A stretch of DNA of 47,432 bases from Cellvibrionaceae bacterium (GCA_025800365.1 JAOXRT010000018.1:1-47432), one strand, 5' to 3'. Positions 8,483 through 17,405 are shown, counted from the first letter of the stretch. Notes: generated by a model not told the origin, from the letters alone. A program made the numbers and translations.

Positions 8483-9121
8483 TTATTGGTTTCTCTCAAT
8501 CATTTGAAAGGCGCTCGGGTCTGGACACGCATTAATAATTTCAGGTAGTTTCTGGCCTTTAAAAGAGCTCTCTATATCCTTAACCGAGAGTTTTGATCTG
8601 CAGCCAATTATTACCTTTCTGACAACCATGTTTTGATCAAAAGTTTTAAAATAAAGAGTATCATTACCCTGCCTGCTTCTTTCCGATTGAAAGCTACTCA
8701 AATTTCCAATTAGTCTATATTCTTCTTCATACTCCCAATGCAAAAATTTTGTGAGCCAGAGCGCCTTTGAAAATTCCTCCGGCTCTATTGATTCAAAGGG
8801 AATTTTTTAAGGTATGTAGTCAACTTTTTGCGGTGCTAAAGCGCTGCTAAATTCCAGTTCAATGCATATACCTTGATGTTTATTGGCATAATGTGACCAT
8901 TGGACTGGGTTTGACCAGGATTTGCTAAAACACAAGACTCCGTAATTACTAGTCACGGTTCGTTTGGTTTGCTCCAGTGCCCTCCTTTTCATGAGGTCAT
9001 TGGTCCATATATTTTGCAGCTCGAAAGGGTCGTTAATCCTGTTAAACGTAGAGACTTTTATGCGCTTATTTTCTAAATTTTTGACACCATATTGTTCATC
9101 CATGAAGTGGTAAAGAATCAC
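8483..9121 (-). pseudogene. DUF2971 family gene interrupted by an in-frame stop
   Basis: Two pieces in one reading frame look like a full DUF2971 protein of about 212 codons. The first 104 residues start at GTG 9121 behind AAGGAG and include FNRINDPFE and the CFSKSWSNPVQWSHYANKH core. The frame then meets TAA at 8807-8809, immediately after VDYIP. Reading on in the same frame gives KIPFESIEPEEF, SKALWLTKFLHWEYEEEYRL and a normal-looking end at 8483. No frameshift is involved, so one base change such as GAA to TAA would explain it. The gene is either inactivated, makes a truncated protein, or is read through at low level. DUF2971 members are often found in accessory and defence contexts but have no settled function. 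Confidence 0.8.
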
Positions 9122-9227
9122 TTTTACTCCTTGTGGGTTATCAGATTAGTATCCAGTTTTTGACTTTTTCATCAAAAGCTCAGTTACACAAGACTATTAC
9201 GTTCTATATATAAGTTTCAAGTAAGAA

Positions 9228-9328
9228 TCTATGGTGAGGGAGTGTTTTGGAGTGACTAGCGCCATGGACGGGGAGGGACAGTCGCATGGATGCGACATCG
9301 GAACGGAAAAACACTCCCTCGCCATAGA
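9228..9328. repeat. Palindromic MITE-like element
   Basis: Outer arms of 21 bp (9228-9248 and 9308-9328) pair with a single G-U type mismatch. The arms begin TCTATGGTGAGGG and end CCCTCGCCATAGA. Inside lies GCGCCATGGA at 9260-9269 and a second perfect hairpin, GTCGCAT, GG, ATGCGAC at 9281-9296. The element fills most of the gap between the broken DUF2971 gene and the aldo-keto reductase. It shares the GCGCCATGGA core and general design with the element at 34043-34225, though the outer arms differ. Confidence 0.75.
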
Positions 9329-9355
9329 GTCTGGTCAGGCTTGCAAAGTCTATCT

Positions 9356-10156
9356 TTAACCTTCAAGCCTCTGCATATAACTCTCAACATTCCCCACCAA
9401 ATGCTGCAAATTAATCGTCCCAATAATCGCTGCCGTCGCCCCGGGATGCGAAAAAACAAACTTCATACTTTCCGCAACACCACTAGCTTGATTGTTATGA
9501 GCAATATGTCCACTGGCTAATGCTTTCTTGATAAGAGCCGTTTTATGATTAGCAGCGCAAAAATCTAACACCTCAGCTTCAGCTGTTTCATTCAAATTGT
9601 AAGTGACCATCACACAATCTGATTGCCTCGCAGCAGCAATACCGCCAGCAACCGTTTTAGTAGACATCCCTGTGGCACGGATTAGACCGGCTTGTTTTAG
9701 CTCAGTAAGTGCTTCCAAACCGCCCTGCGAAATTGCATCCAAATCATTACCATCAGAGTGCAACAGAAGCATATCAATATAATCTGTATTCAAACGTTTT
9801 AAACTACGCTCAACACTTTTACGAATATGCTCTGGTCGAAAGTCAAAACTGGATTCACCATTATCGAACTCTTCACCTGCTTTACTAACAATCACCCAGT
9901 CTTCACGCTGCCCCTTTAAAAGCTCACCCAAACGCTCCTCGCTGCTGCCATAAGCCGGCGCAGTATCGATAAGATTTATCCCGCAAGATTTCGCTGTGGC
10001 TAATAGCTCTTTTGCCTCGGCATCGCTTGGTAACTCGAAAGCACTTGGATATTTTACCCCCTGATTCCGGCCAAGCTTCACCGTGCCAAGCCCTAGAGGA
10101 CTGATATTAAAATCTAAGCCTGGGGCGTTTTTTGGGGGCTGCAGAACATGGCTCAT
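9356..10156 (-). CDS. Aldo/keto reductase
   Basis: A 266-residue (alpha/beta)8 NADPH-dependent oxidoreductase. The catalytic tetrad can be seen: Asp and Tyr in NLIDTAPAYGSSEERLG (about 60-76), Lys in VIVSKAGEEF (about 90), and His in DMLLLHSDGND (about 126). The end of the barrel has IIGTINLQHL in place of the usual IPG cofactor loop. It overlaps the FAD oxidoreductase gene by 4 bp and is the second gene of that pair, so the two probably act on related metabolites. The family reduces aldehydes and ketones or oxidises sugars; the substrate is unknown. Confidence 0.87.
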   Translation of the reverse strand: MSHVLQPPKNAPGLDFNISPLGLGTVKLGRNQGVKYPSAFELPSDAEAKELLATAKSCGINLIDTAPAYGSSEERLGELLKGQREDWVIVSKAGEEFDNGESSFDFRPEHIRKSVERSLKRLNTDYIDMLLLHSDGNDLDAISQGGLEALTELKQAGLIRATGMSTKTVAGGIAAARQSDCVMVTYNLNETAEAEVLDFCAANHKTALIKKALASGHIAHNNQASGVAESMKFVFSHPGATAAIIGTINLQHLVGNVESYMQRLEG

Positions 10157-11370
10157 GAGCTAAGGTCTTCTTTGGATGGAAAAAGTTTATCCCAAGGTGC
10201 TTTAGCAATTTTAGCCTCGGGTAAATTGGGTAGAATAGATTGTTCGCTTAGAGTTTGATCCGCCGCTTTAAGTTGCTCGATCGCCTGATCGGCAAAGTTC
10301 GGGCTAAGCGCCAGTTTAGTAGGCCAGCCGACGATAACATTGTTAATACCTGCAGCACGTTCGGCAAAGGCCTTGTCTGGTCTTACCAAACCCTTCTGCC
10401 TAGGCTCAGCGCGATTAATAGGAAGGCTGCACCATTGGGCTTTGCTGAAGTCCAGCCAAGGGAGTAAATCAGCCAGCTCTTCCTTGGCCTGGCTAATGAG
10501 TTCTTCAGAGCTTTGCTTAGCGCCAGCTTCTGCCAGGCTGCCGCCCAAATACCATACCTGCTCGCCATCTTCACAAGGATGACTAGAGATGGTTAAGCGC
10601 GGAGTACTCTCGGCGCCCATACAGTGGCCATAAAAACGATAAGGTAAGTTATGCTTTACGCAGACCTGCTGCAATGGCCTTAGCTGCATGGCGGGTTTTT
10701 TCAGACCTAGGTTTTCCAGTAAAGTGGCATTAGCCTCGCCAGCGCAAAATACAAAGTTATTGGCTTGAATAATCTGCTCTTCACCTTCTTCATCGGTGAG
10801 GCAAAGCTGTGCGTTATCTGCTTCTTTAAGCCAGTGGTGCTTACTTGGAAGTTTAAAAATTCTCTCGCGATAAGGCTCGCTAAGTGCCTTAAGTAATGAA
10901 GGCGTATCTACAACGATATCCAAAAGTTTATAGACCTGTGCATTACTTTGGCCTTGGAAGAGCGCGGGTAAATCCGCGCCTTTCACTTGCTCCACTCGCC
11001 CGCGTGTAAGTTTGCTGGCAAAGAAAGTACTGATCTTCGAGCTGCTCTGCTGGCTAGAAAACATATAGAAGTCTTCACTCAGCAGCTTGGCAGATTGTAG
11101 GTCGATTTCGCCTGTACCAGAAAAACACTCACCCCAGCGGCGGGGCATATCAGCAATCGCCTCGGAGGCACCGCTAAGTGCGCCAGCTAGGGTGTACTTG
11201 ATGCCGCCATGAATCATTCCTTGTGAAGCTAAGGTTTGCCTGGCGCCAAGAGCCTCTCGCTCAAATAATGCACAGTGCCTGCCCTGTTGCTGTAGGCGGT
11301 TTAATAACCATAAGCCAGCAATGCCGCCGCCGATAATGGCGGTATCCAGTTTGATGGGGGCTGATGCCAT
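10153..11370 (-). CDS. DAO-type FAD-dependent oxidoreductase (glycerol-3-phosphate dehydrogenase-like)
   Basis: A 405-residue flavoprotein. The dinucleotide motif is TAIIGGGIAGLWLLNRL (about 10-26), followed by the acidic ribose-binding end of strand 2 (CALFERE). The ASQGMIHGGIKYTL stretch (about 49-62) resembles glycerol-3-phosphate dehydrogenase and L-2-hydroxyglutarate oxidase. FVFCAGEANATLL (about 207-219) is the second FAD contact typical of the fold. The conserved GWPTKLALSPNFAD near the C-terminus also fits. It is first in a two-gene unit with the aldo/keto reductase (4-bp overlap). The exact substrate cannot be told. Divergent from waaA with about 100 bp between them. Confidence 0.78.
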   Translation of the reverse strand: MASAPIKLDTAIIGGGIAGLWLLNRLQQQGRHCALFEREALGARQTLASQGMIHGGIKYTLAGALSGASEAIADMPRRWGECFSGTGEIDLQSAKLLSEDFYMFSSQQSSSKISTFFASKLTRGRVEQVKGADLPALFQGQSNAQVYKLLDIVVDTPSLLKALSEPYRERIFKLPSKHHWLKEADNAQLCLTDEEGEEQIIQANNFVFCAGEANATLLENLGLKKPAMQLRPLQQVCVKHNLPYRFYGHCMGAESTPRLTISSHPCEDGEQVWYLGGSLAEAGAKQSSEELISQAKEELADLLPWLDFSKAQWCSLPINRAEPRQKGLVRPDKAFAERAAGINNVIVGWPTKLALSPNFADQAIEQLKAADQTLSEQSILPNLPEAKIAKAPWDKLFPSKEDLSS

Positions 11371-11471
11371 AGGTGTTTGAGCCTCGAGTGCTGAGCTGCG
11401 AGCAGCTACTGTATGGTATTGGCAGATTGCTTTATTATAACGTGAATTAATTAAGAGTCTGCTTTAGCCCG

Positions 11472-12761
11472 ATGCGTTTTTTCTACAGTCTAATCTTCTA
11501 CCTTGCCTTGCCGGCCGTTTTACTGCGTTTGCTGTGGCGTGCCATCAAGGCACCTGCCTACGCTAAGCGGTGGCAGGAGCGTTTTGGGCTGTTTCCAAAG
11601 CTTACAGATTCGCGCCCAGTGATATGTTTGCATTCGGTATCGGTAGGGGAGACGATCGCGGCCAGTCCGCTGATAACACGCCTGCTAGAGGACTATCCTG
11701 ATCATCAGCTAATGGTGACGACGACTACACCAACTGGCTCGGCTTTACTGCAGGAACGTTTTGCCGGTCAGCTGGCGCATGTCTACCTGCCTTATGATCT
11801 GCCCGATGCCGTTGCGCGCTTCTTGAATAAACTTGAGCCCGAGCTTATGTTGATAATGGAGACCGAACTGTGGCCTAACTTATTGGCGGCTTGTAAAAAG
11901 CGAAGCATTCCCAGTTTGTTGCTAAATGGTCGTCTGTCAGAACGTTCGGCGAAGGGCTATCAGCGAGTTTCTGCCTTAAGTGCTCCAATGTTTGCGGCCT
12001 TAAGCGGGATGTATGCCCAAAGTGAAGCAGATCGGCAGCGCTTTATTAGTACAGGTGCAAAGGCTGAAAGCACGGTTGTCAGTGGCAATATCAAATTTGA
12101 CTTGCAATTAAATGATGAGCTACGTGAGCAGGCCAAAAAACTAAAACAGCAGTGGCGTGAATGCTCAACGGGTAAAGAAAAATTCCTTATTGCTGCCGCT
12201 TCCACTCATCCGGGCGAAGATGAAATTATCCTTGAAGCGTTTGGCCAGTTGATACAGCAGGAGCCACGGGCGCGTTTGTTGCTGGTTCCTCGTCACCCTG
12301 AGCGTTTTAATGAGGTTGCTCGCTTAATTGAAGAGCAAGGCCTGAACATGCAACGCCGCAGTGAAACTAAAAGCGGGAAGGCCTTAGAAGATAACTGCCA
12401 AGTTATCTTGGGGGACACCATGGGAGAAATGCTGTGTTTCTTTGGCGCTGTTGATGCTGCATTTATTGGTGGCAGTTTGGTGGATCGAGGCGGTCACAAT
12501 ATGATCGAGGCCGCAGCATGGGGCTTACCTATCGTGACTGGCAAAAGCTGTTTTAACTTTGTAGAGGCGAATAGTCTTTTGCAAACCGCTGGTGCATTGC
12601 TGCAAGTAGAAAACGCTACAGAGTTGGCCGATCACTGGAAGCAATTAATCAATGACCCCGAGCAGGTAAAGGCTATGTCGACGGCCGCCCTAGAGGTTGC
12701 AGAGAGTAATCGCGGGGCTCTAGATAAAATGATGATGGGCATTGCTGCCCATCTAAAATAA
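11472..12761 (+). CDS. waaA: Kdo transferase (3-deoxy-D-manno-octulosonic acid transferase)
   Basis: A 429-residue inner-membrane-associated glycosyltransferase that transfers Kdo from CMP-Kdo to lipid IVA in lipopolysaccharide assembly. It has the N-terminal hydrophobic anchor (FFYSLIFYLALPAVLLRL), the RWQERFG motif, the acceptor-site HSVSVGETIAASPL with the catalytic Glu (about residue 60), the METELWPNLL motif (about 130-139), and a GT-B C-terminal donor domain with STHPGEDEIIL, LVPRHPERF and GGSLVDRGGHNMIEAAAWGLP. Length fits the family (about 420). It stands alone on this strand; its stop is only 4 bp from the stop of the convergent M48 peptidase gene. Confidence 0.95.
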   Translation: MRFFYSLIFYLALPAVLLRLLWRAIKAPAYAKRWQERFGLFPKLTDSRPVICLHSVSVGETIAASPLITRLLEDYPDHQLMVTTTTPTGSALLQERFAGQLAHVYLPYDLPDAVARFLNKLEPELMLIMETELWPNLLAACKKRSIPSLLLNGRLSERSAKGYQRVSALSAPMFAALSGMYAQSEADRQRFISTGAKAESTVVSGNIKFDLQLNDELREQAKKLKQQWRECSTGKEKFLIAAASTHPGEDEIILEAFGQLIQQEPRARLLLVPRHPERFNEVARLIEEQGLNMQRRSETKSGKALEDNCQVILGDTMGEMLCFFGAVDAAFIGGSLVDRGGHNMIEAAAWGLPIVTGKSCFNFVEANSLLQTAGALLQVENATELADHWKQLINDPEQVKAMSTAALEVAESNRGALDKMMMGIAAHLK

Positions 12762-12765
12762 ACAC

Positions 12766-14010
12766 TTACTGCGGCGCGGGGCAGTCTATGCCGCCAGCTG
12801 ATTGCACTCGCTCTTCAGTGCCTGGATGGGTACTGAGGTAGTTTAAGGCATCTCTAAGGTCAAACTCTTCGTCCCAGCCCATTTGTTTTTTCAGCTTCTC
12901 TTTCCAATCGAGTTCTTTTTCTTCCTTGCTATCTTTTTCTGCCTTATCGCTGTTAGGTGCTGTCGTGCTGTTATCGCTCTTTGGATCGTCACTTTCCAAA
13001 GTTTCTAAAAGCTCGGCAGCATCAATAGGCTCTTGCTCTTTCGGTTTTGCATCTTCAATAACAATATCGCCGACATTGTTTGTATCGAGCTTAATATCGT
13101 GGGCAGCCATAAGATGAGTTAGGCCAGCGCCGAGGCAACTGCTGGGTACGTTGATCTGTTCTAGCATCTCAATGGAGAAATGATCCGCTTCTCGTTCAAG
13201 GTCGCGGCTATAAGAGAGTTGCTGGAAAATAACGGGGCCGGAAACAAGCACTGTCTCCGCTAAAACGCTGACATCACCTACTATAACTGAGAGCAATGCG
13301 ACGGTACCCAAAGATTGAATGATATTGCGGATACCGTGATATTGCTCTACGTGGCCGGCTTCATGAGCTAATACCGCCAATATCTCATTTTCATTATTGA
13401 GCGCTGTTACCAGCTCATCAGTCACCAAAATATGGCCACCAGGCAATGCGAAGGCATTGGCGCCGATGCCGGGACTACTTTTGCTTAAGAGGGTGTAGCG
13501 CTGTTGATTGGGGAGGCGTTGCCAGGCGCTTTCTAGCAGGCGCTTACCATCTTCGTCGAGTTTGCTTTCGTGGAAATAGCCCTGGAGCTGCTGCAAGGCC
13601 TGATTATCTAATGCTAGCAAGGCTTCTTTGGGTATTTGAGGAGCCAGCACTTTCGCTACCAGTGGCATGCCCACTTTAATATAAAGTAGGGCAATGACGG
13701 GCAGCATTACCAAAGCGGCCAGTGCAAAGCCGCGGCTTTTTTCCCAATAGTGAACCAGCCGCGACGCGCTGGGTTTGGCAAAAATTGCTTCAATAGCCTG
13801 GTGATCTTCACACTCGAAACAATCACCATTTGGCAATTCAATGCGATAGGGCATGCGGCCAATAGGGGCCGAAAGCTGGCACTGCTCAATAGATAGCTCT
13901 TGCAATATTTCACCACCGCTCTGAAAGCGTAAAGCTTGTCCTTCATTGAAAAGCTTCGCTGAAACTTGTTCAGAGCTGTGGGCTCGATAATATTTCCCGG
14001 TTAGGCTCAT
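12766..14010 (-). CDS. M48-family zinc metallopeptidase
   Basis: A 414-residue membrane protease. Residues 1 to about 80 form a small all-beta N-terminal domain found in some M48 proteins. One membrane helix follows (about 93-112). The zinc site is HEAGH at 216-220 with third ligand Glu274 in the SRDLEREADHFS segment, as in HtpX, Oma1 and LoiP-like proteins. Another hydrophobic stretch lies at about 234-263. The C-terminal part (about 300-380) is a low-complexity acidic and Lys-rich insertion before STHPGTEERVQ, a conserved M48 end motif. It follows the DUF898 gene by 6 bp on the same strand, an arrangement that suggests joint expression and a shared envelope job. Confidence 0.87.
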   Translation of the reverse strand: MSLTGKYYRAHSSEQVSAKLFNEGQALRFQSGGEILQELSIEQCQLSAPIGRMPYRIELPNGDCFECEDHQAIEAIFAKPSASRLVHYWEKSRGFALAALVMLPVIALLYIKVGMPLVAKVLAPQIPKEALLALDNQALQQLQGYFHESKLDEDGKRLLESAWQRLPNQQRYTLLSKSSPGIGANAFALPGGHILVTDELVTALNNENEILAVLAHEAGHVEQYHGIRNIIQSLGTVALLSVIVGDVSVLAETVLVSGPVIFQQLSYSRDLEREADHFSIEMLEQINVPSSCLGAGLTHLMAAHDIKLDTNNVGDIVIEDAKPKEQEPIDAAELLETLESDDPKSDNSTTAPNSDKAEKDSKEEKELDWKEKLKKQMGWDEEFDLRDALNYLSTHPGTEERVQSAGGIDCPAPQ

Positions 14011-14016
14011 GCTGTA

Positions 14017-15426
14017 TTAAAACCCGAAGTCAAAATCGAAGGCTTCGCCAACTTCATCGCCAACAGCATTAGTATGTTGCTGATTATGGGCAATAAATTG
14101 ATCGCTATCACCGCGGTATTCAAGGGCTTCAATTTGCATTTTTAAGATGCGAATTTTAATCCATGGGTAAGCAAAGCCCAGTGTAATCACCATCAACACC
14201 GTATTGATCACCCAGAGTTTGGCATAGGCGTAAATGCTGAGGTTTGAGCGAAACTCGATATCGGCCAAAGTGAGGGTGTCAAAGGTGTCATTAAAAATAC
14301 GACCGCGCCAATAGGCATACGCTGCCATATAAGAGGCAATCATCAATCCATAAACAAAGACAATGGCAAGGGTGATCAGTATCGCCATGCTGGCGCCGCC
14401 TTCGAACTCGATGCCAAAGCCAAAAATAATTGCAGCTGCGATTCCGGCAACAATGCCGCCAATAAGCATAACGGCCATGCCCGCTGCAATAGATATACCG
14501 AAGGCTATCCAAAAATGCTCAGAAAAACGACCGCGTTTTAAGTCGACATTGAATGTGCTCTGGCCATACTGGCTATGACGGGTATTGAAGTTGCGAACAT
14601 CGCAAATAAACAGTGGAAAAATAAAACACATGGCCATTACGATAAGACCATAGAAGCCCATTAAGCGGGTAAAGTCTTCCATGCCTTCAAATGGATCGAT
14701 GTCTTCACTGCTTTGGGCATCATCTTGAATATCGTCTGCAGAGAATTCAGGGTTTATGCTGCCATCTTCTTCATTATAGTCGTACTCAGTGACGGCTGAC
14801 TCGCTCTCCTCAAGTAGTTCTTGTTCGGCCTGCTCTTCATAGCGTTGCTCGGCGCGCTGCTCCATATCCTCGCTCCAGGCCAGGATTTCATTACTGATGT
14901 GGATAATTCCTGCAGCAGCAATTAATAGGGCAACCAAATAAGGCCAAAGCGCTTTGTAGGCATCACTTATTTTGCCGTTGAACCCAAAGCGAATATTGCG
15001 CAAGCTGGTGTGGCGTAAACGAAAGCCTAAGGCGCGCACCATAAACATTGGCAACAGGCCAAGAACAATAGCGGCCGATATAAAGGGGATGGCGTTATGG
15101 AGTAATGCACCTTGGGACCAGCCGATTAAAAGCACAATAGCAATAATTCGGCCTAACAGAATCTGTAGTGGCTTACCGTGAAAGTCCAATCGTCCACCGG
15201 CAACTTCGGTATGGCCATAGAAATAGCGGCGCTCACGCACAGTAGCCCATGCTGAGTAGATGCCGAGGGTCAAGAGAGTTAATACTAAATTGACAATCCA
15301 AATGCGAAAATACTCGCCGCCATTGCCGTGAAATTTTATCAGTTGCCACTGTGGCTCGGAGGAGCTCGCTGCCGGCGTGCTAATTGGCTCGTCCGTGGAG
15401 GGGGATTGGGAATCTGACATGGGCAT
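14017..15426 (-). CDS. DUF898 (YjgN-like) multi-pass membrane protein
   Basis: A 469-residue inner-membrane protein. The N-terminal FHGNGGEYFRIWIVNLVLTL and TLGIYSAWATVRERRYFYGHT are the hallmark of DUF898/YjgN. A related half appears near the C-terminus (IYAYAKLWVINTVLMVITLG, AYPWIKIRILK), so the protein looks like an internal duplication. About seven to eight hydrophobic segments can be counted. A long acidic insertion at about 185-255 (Glu/Asp rich, between helices) is unusual. Function is unknown for the family. It is the upstream member of a pair with the M48 peptidase. The start is ATG 15426; the alternative Met3 is also possible. Confidence 0.85.
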   Translation of the reverse strand: MPMSDSQSPSTDEPISTPAASSSEPQWQLIKFHGNGGEYFRIWIVNLVLTLLTLGIYSAWATVRERRYFYGHTEVAGGRLDFHGKPLQILLGRIIAIVLLIGWSQGALLHNAIPFISAAIVLGLLPMFMVRALGFRLRHTSLRNIRFGFNGKISDAYKALWPYLVALLIAAAGIIHISNEILAWSEDMEQRAEQRYEEQAEQELLEESESAVTEYDYNEEDGSINPEFSADDIQDDAQSSEDIDPFEGMEDFTRLMGFYGLIVMAMCFIFPLFICDVRNFNTRHSQYGQSTFNVDLKRGRFSEHFWIAFGISIAAGMAVMLIGGIVAGIAAAIIFGFGIEFEGGASMAILITLAIVFVYGLMIASYMAAYAYWRGRIFNDTFDTLTLADIEFRSNLSIYAYAKLWVINTVLMVITLGFAYPWIKIRILKMQIEALEYRGDSDQFIAHNQQHTNAVGDEVGEAFDFDFGF

Positions 15427-15573
15427 TCCTTATGTTTACAGTCTATTCCTTGCGCAAAACCGTATCATTTGAGTACTGTTTTCTGCATTTGGTGCCCAAG
15501 TGTACGTTAAAAACGCAGCAGCAAGCCATACCGCCAGTGAAAATCAGCGTTTTGCACTATACCCGTGAATATG

Positions 15574-15593
15574 TACATGTATATATCCATGTA
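15574..15593. promoter_or_regulatory. Candidate operator palindrome between divergent genes
   Basis: TACATG and CATGTA arms are separated by 8 A/T-rich bases in the 249-bp gap between the divergent DUF898 and DUF2750 genes. The arms are perfect but short, and the regulator is unknown. Nothing else is distinctive in this gap. Confidence 0.3.
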
Positions 15594-15675
15594 AAGGCCC
15601 TTACAAAAGCTCATCCCTGCACCTAAAATCCAGTACAATAAACAACTTACACCGCCTGATTTAGAAGAGAGCCCC

Positions 15676-16041
15676 ATGACGGAAGCATTGTCATCCAATA
15701 TCGAAGAAAACTTCGACCGATTTATCGTAGAAGCCTTAGAAACTGGCTGCGTTTGGGGCTTGGAAGGCCCAGAAGGCTGGGCTTTATGCCCATCGGAGCA
15801 ATATGGTGAAACGGACGTTATGCCATTTTGGAGCCAGCCCGAATTCGCCAAGGCCCACTGTGTAGAGGATTGGTCGGTCTATCAGCCCGTCGCAGTATCG
15901 GTAGAAGAGTTTATGGATAAATGGCTGCCTGGTATGCATGAAGACGTTTATCTAGTAGGCATCAATTGGGATAGTGAAATGGAAGGCATGGAGATAGAGC
16001 CGCTGGATTTATTAGAAGAATTCGAAAACGAAATCAGCTGA
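15676..16041 (+). CDS. DUF2750 family protein
   Basis: A 121-residue soluble acidic protein. FDRFIVEALETGCVWGL near the N-terminus, WALCPSEQYGETDVMPFWSQPEFA (about 33-57) and the DKWLPGMHEDVYLVGINWD stretch near the C-terminus match the DUF2750 pattern, a small family without known activity. It starts a closely packed run with the radical SAM gene (1-bp gap), the thioesterase and SmrA, which suggests a single transcript. Confidence 0.8.
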   Translation: MTEALSSNIEENFDRFIVEALETGCVWGLEGPEGWALCPSEQYGETDVMPFWSQPEFAKAHCVEDWSVYQPVAVSVEEFMDKWLPGMHEDVYLVGINWDSEMEGMEIEPLDLLEEFENEIS

Positions 16042-16042
16042 T

Positions 16043-16933
16043 ATGTATCCTCTAAACTATATCGAGCCAGTTTTTCGGCCCCCTAGCGAGTGGAAGTCTC
16101 TTATTCTGCAGGTTGCCAATGGCTGCTCATACAATAAGTGCACTTTTTGTGAAATGTACACCATGGAGCAAAAGCGTTTTAAGCCCAAGAAGCCCGATGT
16201 GATCGAGGCGGAGTTGCGTCAGATCGCCGAGGCTGGCTACCCTGTACAGCGAATCTTTTTAGCCGATGGAGATGCGATGACCTTATCGGTTCGCCGCCTC
16301 AAAGAAATTCTGCTGTTAATTAAGCAATACTTTCCCCACATCAGCCGAGTGTCTAGTTATTGCCTACCTCGCAATTTAAAGAATAAATCTGTCGACGACT
16401 TACAAGAGCTGAGAGAGTTAGGTCTTAACCTAATGTACGTAGGTTGCGAATCTGGTGATGACGAGGTTTTGGCGCGAGTACGTAAAGGCGAGAGCTTTGA
16501 TAGCTCCCTAGATGCGCTGCAGAAAATTAAAGCGGCCGGCATGAAAAGCTCGGTGATGATACTTAATGGTTTGGGTGGCCCAACCTTGAGTGAGCAGCAC
16601 GCTATTAATTCCGCAAAATTAATGAACGCCGCACAGCCCGATTACCTGTCAACATTGGTTGTTGAGTTTCCAAGGGGCAGCGAGGATTTTGAAGAGGCCT
16701 TTGAGATTCCTTGGCGCAAATTAGAGCAGCTAGAATTATTCCGTGAGATGGAGCTCCTGTTGGATAATCTAGAATTGGACAAAACGATTTTCCGCAGTGA
16801 CCATGCATCCAATTACCTAGTGTTAAAAGGTGTGTTGGGCAAGGATAAGGGCAAGCTATTAGATACGGTACGCACCGCTATCAATAAGCCTGGAATGATT
16901 CCATTGCGACAGGAATGGCAACGGGGTTTATAA
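16043..16933 (+). CDS. Radical SAM protein with a CX4CX2C cluster motif
   Basis: A 296-residue radical SAM enzyme. The cluster-binding cysteines are in NGCSYNKCTFCEMY (about 28-41), with four residues between the first two Cys instead of the usual three. This spacing recurs in a group of small radical SAM proteins of unknown reaction that share the RPPSE-N-terminus seen here. Downstream, FLADGDAMTL, the SSYCLPRNL strand and MYVGCESGDDEVLARVRKG are standard barrel motifs for SAM and iron-sulfur positioning. No accessory cluster domain is apparent. It begins 1 bp after the DUF2750 stop and is followed closely by a thioesterase gene. The substrate is unknown. Confidence 0.85.
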   Translation: MYPLNYIEPVFRPPSEWKSLILQVANGCSYNKCTFCEMYTMEQKRFKPKKPDVIEAELRQIAEAGYPVQRIFLADGDAMTLSVRRLKEILLLIKQYFPHISRVSSYCLPRNLKNKSVDDLQELRELGLNLMYVGCESGDDEVLARVRKGESFDSSLDALQKIKAAGMKSSVMILNGLGGPTLSEQHAINSAKLMNAAQPDYLSTLVVEFPRGSEDFEEAFEIPWRKLEQLELFREMELLLDNLELDKTIFRSDHASNYLVLKGVLGKDKGKLLDTVRTAINKPGMIPLRQEWQRGL

Positions 16934-16942
16934 GGATTTTTC

Positions 16943-17392
16943 ATGACTGACATTGAATGGGATTTTCCGAATCCTCACACGGTTGATATAACGGTTGTCG
17001 AAGACGATATTGACGGCCTGAATCACGCCAATAATACTGTCTACGTGAAGTGGTGCGAAATGGCCGGTTGGGGTCATTCTTGCCATTTGGGTTTAGATAT
17101 CGAGGCTTATCGCCAATTAGATAGAGCAATGGCGATTCAAAAAGCCGAATACGAATACATGCAAGCCGCTTTATTAGGCGATGAATTGCGAGTAGCCACT
17201 TGGCTAACGGAAAGTGATGGCAAGCTCAGTATGACACGTCGCTTTCAAATCGTACGCTTAAGTGATGGTGCAACTATGCTGCGTGGCCAATGGAAAGTGG
17301 TTTGTATTGAAATGAGCAGCGGCCGACCGCGTCGCATGCCGCCAGAGTTCAAGGATGGCTATGGTGCGGCACTGGTAAGCGAAGCAAGTTAA
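16943..17392 (+). CDS. 4HBT-family acyl-CoA thioesterase
   Basis: A 149-residue hotdog-fold protein. The motif EDDIDGLNHANNTVYVKWCE (about 22-41) corresponds to the DxDxxGHVNNxxY active-site segment of YbgC/4HBT thioesterases, with Asp and the HANN helix start retained. The following GWGHSCHLGLD and MAIQKAEYEYMQAALLGDELRV regions fit the fold. Members hydrolyse acyl-CoA or acyl-ACP thioesters in the cytoplasm, usually as tetramers. AAGGA precedes the ATG. It sits third in the DUF2750, radical SAM, thioesterase, SmrA run; which acyl group it uses is unknown. Confidence 0.83.
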   Translation: MTDIEWDFPNPHTVDITVVEDDIDGLNHANNTVYVKWCEMAGWGHSCHLGLDIEAYRQLDRAMAIQKAEYEYMQAALLGDELRVATWLTESDGKLSMTRRFQIVRLSDGATMLRGQWKVVCIEMSSGRPRRMPPEFKDGYGAALVSEAS

Positions 17393-17405
17393 TACAGGCA
17401 AAGCG

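Noticed and set aside
8743-8807. Frameshift between the two halves of the DUF2971 gene
   Set aside because: The start positions 9121 and 8743 differ by a multiple of three and the bases between read in frame, so the cause is a stop codon, not a shift.
12743-12765. Short GGGCA/TGCCC hairpin at the end of waaA as a terminator
   Set aside because: The stem is only 5 bp and no T-run follows.
12910-13030. Low-complexity insertion in the M48 protein as a frameshift
   Set aside because: The frame remains open on both sides and the C-terminal family motif STHPGTEERVQ follows, so it is a genuine acidic/Lys linker.
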